Origin: Bacillota bacterium
GTDB lineage: Bacteria; Bacillota_I; Bacilli_A; RFN20; CAG-826
Direction of reading: 5' to 3'
Assembly: GCA_023443485.1 (NCBI GenBank)
Contig: JAEZUH010000035.1
Span: 1 to 19,346, forward strand
Length of the DNA: 19,346 nt
The notes beneath the pieces are model-generated. The model had not been told where the DNA came from and ran no database searches. It saw only the letters and a program-made list of their open reading frames with translations. Of this stretch, positions 14,702-19,346 are shown piece after piece (within the stretch, counting starts at the first letter, position 1; the number at the start of each line of letters is the position of its first letter). Made by a program: the position numbers and the translations under genes.

Positions 14702-14730
14702 TTGACAAGTTCGTATGCGAACCTTAGACT
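14702..14730 (+). promoter_or_regulatory. Promoter of the marR-ABC operon, apparently leaderless
   Basis: A perfect TTGACA (14702-14707) is followed after 17 bases by TAGACT (14725-14730). Nine bases then lead directly to the marR ATG, with no Shine-Dalgarno. This is the same geometry as in front of popT. Confidence 0.8.
14709..14722. promoter_or_regulatory. Putative MarR operator palindrome
   Basis: GTTCG-TATG-CGAAC is a perfect five-base inverted repeat with a four-base centre, lying wholly in the spacer between the -35 and -10 boxes. Short palindromes in this position are typical MarR operators, and binding here would block RNA polymerase. The protein encoded immediately downstream is the likely ligand, giving autoregulation of the exporter operon. 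Confidence 0.7.
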
Positions 14731-14739
14731 ATATGAACT

Positions 14740-15207
14740 ATGAAAAAAGAAAAGCTTTGCCCACTGAATAAAGAACCAGAACTACTTGGTCTTTTTCGCT
14801 ATCTAAATAAACAACTCGATTTATCGTTTAATGCTCGGCTCGAAAATCTCGGGTTAACTAGTCAACAAGGTCGAATAATATTTTATATTCACCGTCACAA
14901 TAAGATTTTAAATGAAATCATTAAACAAAGTGATTTAGAACGCCACTTCCACTTGAGTAAATCGACAATCAGTGGATTGGTAAAGAGATTAACAAATAAC
15001 GGATTTATTGAGAAGGCAGATGCGCATCATCACTTCGCAATTAGTCTCACCGAAAAGGCTAAGTTGACAATAAATAACTTTAAGAAGGCCAATGAGGAAA
15101 TGAGAGACAAACTACTGAAAGGATTTTCAGAAGAAGAGAAAGAAAAAATGAAACAATCATTGAAACTTATGATTGAGAATATGGAGGGCAAAAGAGATGT
15201 GGAATAA
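14740..15207 (+). CDS. MarR-family transcriptional regulator
   Basis: This 155-residue protein has the winged helix-turn-helix layout of MarR repressors. Helical N- and C-terminal parts for dimerisation flank a DNA-binding core at about 40-105. The recognition helix lies around LSKSTISGLVKRL (72-84), and the wing (about 91-104) carries three histidines (96-98) where many relatives have D-x-R. Such regulators usually repress a neighbouring efflux operon until a small molecule binds. The two downstream ABC genes overlap or adjoin it, and a palindrome sits in its promoter, so local repression is the obvious inference. The inducer is unknown. The ATG at 14740 has no ribosome binding site. Confidence 0.9.
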   Translation: MKKEKLCPLNKEPELLGLFRYLNKQLDLSFNARLENLGLTSQQGRIIFYIHRHNKILNEIIKQSDLERHFHLSKSTISGLVKRLTNNGFIEKADAHHHFAISLTEKAKLTINNFKKANEEMRDKLLKGFSEEEKEKMKQSLKLMIENMEGKRDVE

Positions 15208-17023
15208 AATTAAACTGATTTTAAAGAGCGTTAGACAATATAAGAAGTACGCGATATTAACACCATTATTCATGGTCGGCGAAACTCTTTTAGAGAGTTG
15301 TTTGCCTTTCATCATGTCCATTTTCATTGACGTGGCGTTGAAGACAGGTGGAATTAGTGACTTTACTACTCTTTATGAAACGAGTAATCTCCCCTTCAAA
15401 ATAAGTTTGATGTGGTTGATTGTCGCGATGGTCAGTATGGCTATGCTCTCCTTGTTTTTTGGAATTATGGGTGGTCGCTATGGCGCTAAAGCTTCTGTCG
15501 GACTAGCCACTAACCTAAGAGGCGATTTATTTCGCAAGATTGAATCTTTTTCATTTGCCAATATTGACAAATTTTCTACCTCTAGTCTCGTCACTCGCAT
15601 GACAACAGACATCCAAAGCGTTCAACAATCATTCCAAATGTTGATTCGCATTGTTTTCCGCGCTCCATTAATGATGATTTTCTCGGCTATTATGGCATTT
15701 GCCACCGGAGGACATGTCGCTTGGATTTTTATCGCTCTGATCCCAATACTAGGGGGCGGATTATTCCTCATTATTCGCGGAGCAATGAAAATCTTTACTC
15801 GAGTATTTAAACGATATGACAAGCTCAATGAATCAGTTCAAGAGAATGTCTCAGGAATTCGCGTCGTCAAATCATTTGTTCGTGAAGAGTTTGAAAAAGA
15901 AAAATTCAATAAAGCGAGTGACAATATCACTTACGATTTCGTAAAAGCTGAGAAACTGATTTCTTTAAATAATCCTTTAATGAACACTACTGTGCATATT
16001 TCTAATCTACTTGTCGTTGGAATTTGTTCCTATTTGATTTCTAAAACAGCAGGTTGGGATCCTAGTGGTGAGGGACGCCCCGTTTTTAATGGCGTATCGG
16101 TTGGTCAACTTTCTGCCTTATTAACTTATGGAATTCAAATTTTGATGTCCATATTGATGATTGCTGGAATCTTGGTCATGTTCGCTATGTCTTTCGAAGC
16201 TATTCGCCGCATTGGAGAAGTGCTCGAAGAAAAGCCGAGTATCATCAATCCGGAATATCCTGTTATGGAAGTTGCCGATGGCTCGATTAATTTTGACAAT
16301 GTTGATTTCAAGTATTCCTCAAAGGCTGAAAAAAACACTTTAGAAGATATCAATATCCATATTAAGCCTGGCCAATTCATCGGCATATTAGGATCAACTG
16401 GTTCTGGAAAAACCAGTGTCGCGAACCTTATTTCTCGTCTCTATGATGTTTCAAGCGGCGCGGTTTTAGTCGGGGGTCATGATGTTCGTGAATATGATAT
16501 CAAGACACTCCGCGATAATGTCGCGGTTGTCTTACAAAAGAACGTTTTGTTCTCTGGAACCATCGCCGACAACTTGAAATGGGGTAACGAAAACGCTACC
16601 ACCGAAGAGATGACAAGAGCTTGTGAAATCGCTCAAGCTCAAGAGTTCATCTCCCAAATGAAAGAAGGATTAAATTCCCGCATTGAACAAGGCGGATCAA
16701 ATGTTTCAGGTGGACAAAAACAGAGACTATGTATCGCTCGGGCGATTATCAAGAAACCAAAGGTATTGATTCTCGATGACAGCACCTCTGCAGTCGATAC
16801 CAAGACTGATCGTTTAATTCGTAGAGGTTTAAAAGAGGATCTTCCCGAAATGACCAAAATTGTCATTGCTCAACGCATTTCTTCAATTGAAGAAGCGGAT
16901 CAAATTATCATCTTAAACGATGGAAAAGTCGATGCAATCGGCACTCACGAACAATTAATTGCTCATAACCAAATTTACCAAGAAGTGTATTACACGCAAA
17001 ATAGAGCAGGAGGTGAAAAATAG
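15197..17023 (+). CDS. ABC exporter subunit 1 (permease-ATPase fusion with degenerate ATP site)
   Basis: This 608-residue half-transporter has an N-terminal six-helix exporter domain (about 1-340) fused to an ATPase domain. Walker A is GSTGSGKT (399-406), the Q-loop glutamine is Gln447, the signature is VSGGQ (503-507) and Walker B is VLILDD (523-528). The catalytic glutamate after Walker B is replaced by Asp528 and the switch histidine by Gln559 (IAQR). Such changes mark the non-catalytic partner in heterodimeric exporters of the LmrCD, BmrCD and TM287/288 type. I chose the ATG at 15197 because GGAGGG (15183-15188) lies eight bases upstream. It overlaps marR by 11 bases. The exported compound cannot be told from the sequence; drug or peptide efflux is typical. 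Confidence 0.92.
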   Translation: MWNKIKLILKSVRQYKKYAILTPLFMVGETLLESCLPFIMSIFIDVALKTGGISDFTTLYETSNLPFKISLMWLIVAMVSMAMLSLFFGIMGGRYGAKASVGLATNLRGDLFRKIESFSFANIDKFSTSSLVTRMTTDIQSVQQSFQMLIRIVFRAPLMMIFSAIMAFATGGHVAWIFIALIPILGGGLFLIIRGAMKIFTRVFKRYDKLNESVQENVSGIRVVKSFVREEFEKEKFNKASDNITYDFVKAEKLISLNNPLMNTTVHISNLLVVGICSYLISKTAGWDPSGEGRPVFNGVSVGQLSALLTYGIQILMSILMIAGILVMFAMSFEAIRRIGEVLEEKPSIINPEYPVMEVADGSINFDNVDFKYSSKAEKNTLEDINIHIKPGQFIGILGSTGSGKTSVANLISRLYDVSSGAVLVGGHDVREYDIKTLRDNVAVVLQKNVLFSGTIADNLKWGNENATTEEMTRACEIAQAQEFISQMKEGLNSRIEQGGSNVSGGQKQRLCIARAIIKKPKVLILDDSTSAVDTKTDRLIRRGLKEDLPEMTKIVIAQRISSIEEADQIIILNDGKVDAIGTHEQLIAHNQIYQEVYYTQNRAGGEK

Positions 17024-17024
17024 T

Positions 17025-19019
17025 ATGCCACCAATCAGAATCGGAGAGAGAGGCCGCGCCAAAAAAGGCACGATGCTTCGCCTTCTCAAACAATTATTTA
17101 AATTGTATCCTGGACGTCTTATCGTCAATGCTTTCTGCGTTGTCTTTAACGTTTTTGCTAATCTATGCTCATCGATCTTTAGTGGATTGATTGTCAGTAT
17201 CTTAAATGCGGCGATAAAAGAAAATGGCGGGGCCTTTAATATCTTTGATATTACAAGAATGTATACCGGATCAGCGATGGGAAATAGTTTTACCATTACT
17301 TCAAACATCCCGATTCTCCTCATCGGAATGGCGAGTATCTATTTCTTAGGCATTTTTGCTTCTTGGTGGTGGACTCGCTCAATGGCGATTATCACCCAAG
17401 ATTTCCTCAACAAATTCCGCAAGAAAATGTTTAATCACATGCAAGATCTCCCAATCAAGTACTTCGATACCCACGCTAGAGGCAACACTATGTCAATCTA
17501 CACCAATGATATCGACACGATTCGCCAATTTATTTCCCAATCATTACCGGAAATTCTTCGCACCACTTTAGCAGTTAGTTTCAGTTTAGCTTTGATGCTC
17601 GTCAACAGCGTCTGGATGACTCTTGTCGTCTTGATGGGAACTGGGGTTGTTCTTTTAAACACCAAGTTTATTGGTGGAAGAGCCAGCAAATACTTCATTA
17701 AGCAACAAAGGGCAATCGGAGCGGTGGAAGGCAATATTGAAGAGTCCATCAATGGCTTAAAGGTCATCAAAGTATTCACCCACGAAGAAAAGTCAGCAGA
17801 AGAATTCGACAAGTTAAACGAAGAATTATCTTCATATTCAACCAAAGCCAATATCGCCGGAAACATCACTATGCCAATTAACGGAAACATTGGAAACTTT
17901 ACCTATGTTCTCACCGCATTTATGTGTTTCTTGATTTTCGCAGTTCCAGGGTTTAAAAATCTCACTCTCACCAGTGGTTTAGTCGATATGTATCTCAACA
18001 CCACAGCTTTCAGCTCCACCATTGTCACCTTCTTAATGCTCAACCGCATGTTCAACAACAACATCGGCAACTTGTCTCAACAAGTGACTTTCATCGTTAT
18101 GGGTATGGCGGGGGCTTCTCGTTGCTTTGATTTATTAGATGAGAAACCTGAAGTCGACAATGGTTATGTCTACCTCACTAATGTGGTCCATAACGAGGAT
18201 GGAACCTTCACCGAATCTGATGAACACACTCATCACTACATGTGGAAGTATCCTCATAAAGATGGCACGATTGAATATCGTGAATTAAAGGGCGATATCA
18301 TCCTCGATCATGTTGATTTTGGTTATAAAGAAGATAAATTAGTCCTCAAGGATATATCTGTCTACGCTCGACCTGGACAAAAGATTGCTTTAGTCGGGGC
18401 AACTGGAGCAGGTAAAACCACTATTACTAACTTAATTAATCGTTTCTATGACATCGCCGATGGCAAAATTCGTTACGATGGCATAAATATCAATAAGATT
18501 AAAAAGGCCGATTTAAGGAGGTCTTTAGGCATTGTTTTACAGGACACCAACCTATTCACTGGCACGGTTATGGAAAACATTCGCTACGGAAGACTAGAAG
18601 CCACCGATGAACAGGTCTATGATGCAGCAAAAATCGCTAATGCATATGATTTTATCACTCGTTTGCCCAATGGTTTCAACACGATGCTCAGTGGAGATGG
18701 ATCAAATCTATCACAAGGTCAAAGACAATTGCTCTCCATAGCCCGAGCCGCTGTGGCGGACGCTCCCGTAATGATTCTTGATGAAGCGACTTCATCGATT
18801 GATACTCGTACGGAAAAACTCGTTCAACAAGGTATGGACAAATTGATGGAAGGTCGCACTGTCTTTGTCATTGCTCACCGTCTTTCCACCATTCAAAATA
18901 GCGAAGCCATCATGGTCCTCGAAGATGGTGAAATTATCGAAAGAGGAAACCACAGAGATTTAATCGGCGTAAAAGGAATATATTATCAACTTTATACTGG
19001 AGCCTTTGAACTCGAATAG
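17025..19019 (+). CDS. ABC exporter subunit 2 (permease-ATPase fusion with consensus ATPase residues)
   Basis: This 664-residue half-transporter partners subunit 1. Membrane helices span about 30-330. The ATPase domain has Walker A GATGAGKT (458-465), Gln506, signature LSQGQ (562-566), Walker B VMILDE (582-587) with the catalytic Glu587, and switch His618 (IAHR). These are the residues missing in subunit 1. Its signature LSQGQ differs from LSGGQ and would face the degenerate site of its partner. An extra hydrophilic stretch of about 45 residues (377-420), rich in His and acidic residues (HTHHYMWKYPHKDG), precedes the ATPase domain. AGGAGGTG (17008-17015) supports the ATG at 17025, one base after the previous stop. 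An upstream in-frame start would overlap subunit 1 by 65 bases and is unlikely. Confidence 0.93.
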   Translation: MPPIRIGERGRAKKGTMLRLLKQLFKLYPGRLIVNAFCVVFNVFANLCSSIFSGLIVSILNAAIKENGGAFNIFDITRMYTGSAMGNSFTITSNIPILLIGMASIYFLGIFASWWWTRSMAIITQDFLNKFRKKMFNHMQDLPIKYFDTHARGNTMSIYTNDIDTIRQFISQSLPEILRTTLAVSFSLALMLVNSVWMTLVVLMGTGVVLLNTKFIGGRASKYFIKQQRAIGAVEGNIEESINGLKVIKVFTHEEKSAEEFDKLNEELSSYSTKANIAGNITMPINGNIGNFTYVLTAFMCFLIFAVPGFKNLTLTSGLVDMYLNTTAFSSTIVTFLMLNRMFNNNIGNLSQQVTFIVMGMAGASRCFDLLDEKPEVDNGYVYLTNVVHNEDGTFTESDEHTHHYMWKYPHKDGTIEYRELKGDIILDHVDFGYKEDKLVLKDISVYARPGQKIALVGATGAGKTTITNLINRFYDIADGKIRYDGININKIKKADLRRSLGIVLQDTNLFTGTVMENIRYGRLEATDEQVYDAAKIANAYDFITRLPNGFNTMLSGDGSNLSQGQRQLLSIARAAVADAPVMILDEATSSIDTRTEKLVQQGMDKLMEGRTVFVIAHRLSTIQNSEAIMVLEDGEIIERGNHRDLIGVKGIYYQLYTGAFELE

Positions 19020-19022
19020 AAG

Positions 19023-19346
19023 TTATTGTTCAGTTCTTGTTAAAGGAAGATCCGCTCGCGGATTTTCTTTTTTTATGATTGTTAAATAAATGATCAGCAG
19101 ATATAAACCAGCGACTAAAGCCACTGCCGCATTAGCGAGGAAGTAAATGAAAAGGTTGCTGGTGGAGGGAGCCAAGAAGTTAAAGATGGTATCGTTAACC
19201 GTATTGAATAAGAAATGAAAGATAATGCACATCGAAATGCTTCTTCCATATTCATAGATAAACCCAAGAATAATACCCAATCCAAAAGTATAGATAATTT
19301 GAATGAAATAGGACGGATTAAAAGTGATGAGATAATTAGTGATGTG
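19023..19346 (-). CDS. CPBP-family intramembrane metalloprotease, C-terminal part (partial)
   Basis: The frame is open to the right edge, so the start and the first EExxxR motif lie outside the window. The 107 visible residues begin His-Ile-Thr-Asn, possibly including the second motif histidine. They contain YTFGLGIILGFIYE and then IIFHFLFNTVND, the H-x-x-x-N third motif of CPBP (CAAX protease/bacteriocin-processing) membrane proteases. Two further hydrophobic segments and a basic tail follow. Family members cleave prenylated or peptide substrates, or confer immunity to bacteriocins; which applies here is unknown. It converges on the ABC operon, with only three bases between the two stop codons, and its coding end contains that operon's terminator. 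Confidence 0.8.
   Translation of the reverse strand, partial: HITNYLITFNPSYFIQIIYTFGLGIILGFIYEYGRSISMCIIFHFLFNTVNDTIFNFLAPSTSNLFIYFLANAAVALVAGLYLLIIYLTIIKKENPRADLPLTRTEQ
19047..19074 (+). terminator. Terminator of the marR-ABC operon, inside the CPBP gene
   Basis: AAGATCCG (19047-19054) pairs with CGGATTTT (19059-19066), including one G-T pair, around a CTCG loop. It is followed by CTTTTTTT (19067-19074). It starts 27 bases after the subunit 2 stop and lies within the last codons of the convergent CPBP gene. Confidence 0.85.

Noticed and set aside
15173..15196. TTG start for ABC subunit 1 eight codons upstream
   Set aside because: The ATG at 15197 has GGAGGG at ideal spacing; the TTG has none.
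16959..17024. Upstream in-frame start for ABC subunit 2
   Set aside because: It would lie inside subunit 1 coding sequence, whereas AGGAGGTG points clearly to 17025.
1..19346. Mycoplasma-type genetic code
   Set aside because: dusB and mfd end in TGA at the expected protein ends, and the long genes read through intact in the standard bacterial code.

Overview
The window looks like a chromosomal segment from a low-GC Bacillota (Firmicutes) bacterium of Bacilli type that has probably lost sporulation. The evidence is the gene order and the protein sequences: the reverse-strand block keeps the Bacillus-like order pth-mfd-rqcP-tilS-ftsH-dusB-lysS, but none of the sporulation or division genes that sit between these genes in Bacillus subtilis is present. 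TGA is used as a stop codon (dusB, mfd), so this is not a code-4 Mycoplasma. Genes for recycling undecaprenyl phosphate suggest a cell that still makes a wall polymer. I cannot fix the genus; an uncultured gut-type Bacilli lineage is my guess.

Layout. Bases 1-10750 are a reverse-strand housekeeping block. In order of transcription it holds pth (peptidyl-tRNA hydrolase), mfd (transcription-repair coupling), rqcP (S4-domain ribosome quality control), tilS (tRNA lysidine synthetase), ftsH (membrane protease), dusB (dihydrouridine synthase) and lysS (lysyl-tRNA synthetase). A terminator follows, and then a separate, very good promoter drives rpsF and the first six codons of ssb, which runs off the left edge. 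Most of these genes serve translation or its quality control. pth to tilS is tightly packed, with a 15-base gap and then 4- and 11-base overlaps.

From 10776 to 12460 a divergent forward operon encodes a DUF368/PopT-type polyprenyl-phosphate translocase and an overlapping PAP2-type lipid pyrophosphate phosphatase. Together these fit the last two steps of undecaprenyl carrier recycling. It ends at a strong terminator that meets a convergent terminator of the next gene. From 12516 to 14682 a reverse-strand gene encodes a secreted lipoprotein with two bacterial Ig-like (BIG2) domains and an M6-type HEXXH metallopeptidase domain.

From 14702 to 19074 a forward operon encodes a MarR-family regulator and the two halves of a heterodimeric ABC exporter. 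A palindromic putative operator lies between the -35 and -10 boxes of the operon promoter. The first ABC subunit carries a degenerate ATPase site and the second a consensus one. The operon's terminator lies inside the 3' end of a convergent CPBP-family intramembrane protease gene that runs off the right edge.

The most interesting points are the compact PopT plus PAP2 pair; two forward operons with the same promoter-to-start geometry (TAGACT, nine bases, ATG, no Shine-Dalgarno), which suggests leaderless transcripts; and the self-contained MarR/ABC module with its visible operator. I saw no CRISPR array, insertion sequence, rRNA or tRNA, and no gene-free stretch longer than about 190 bases.
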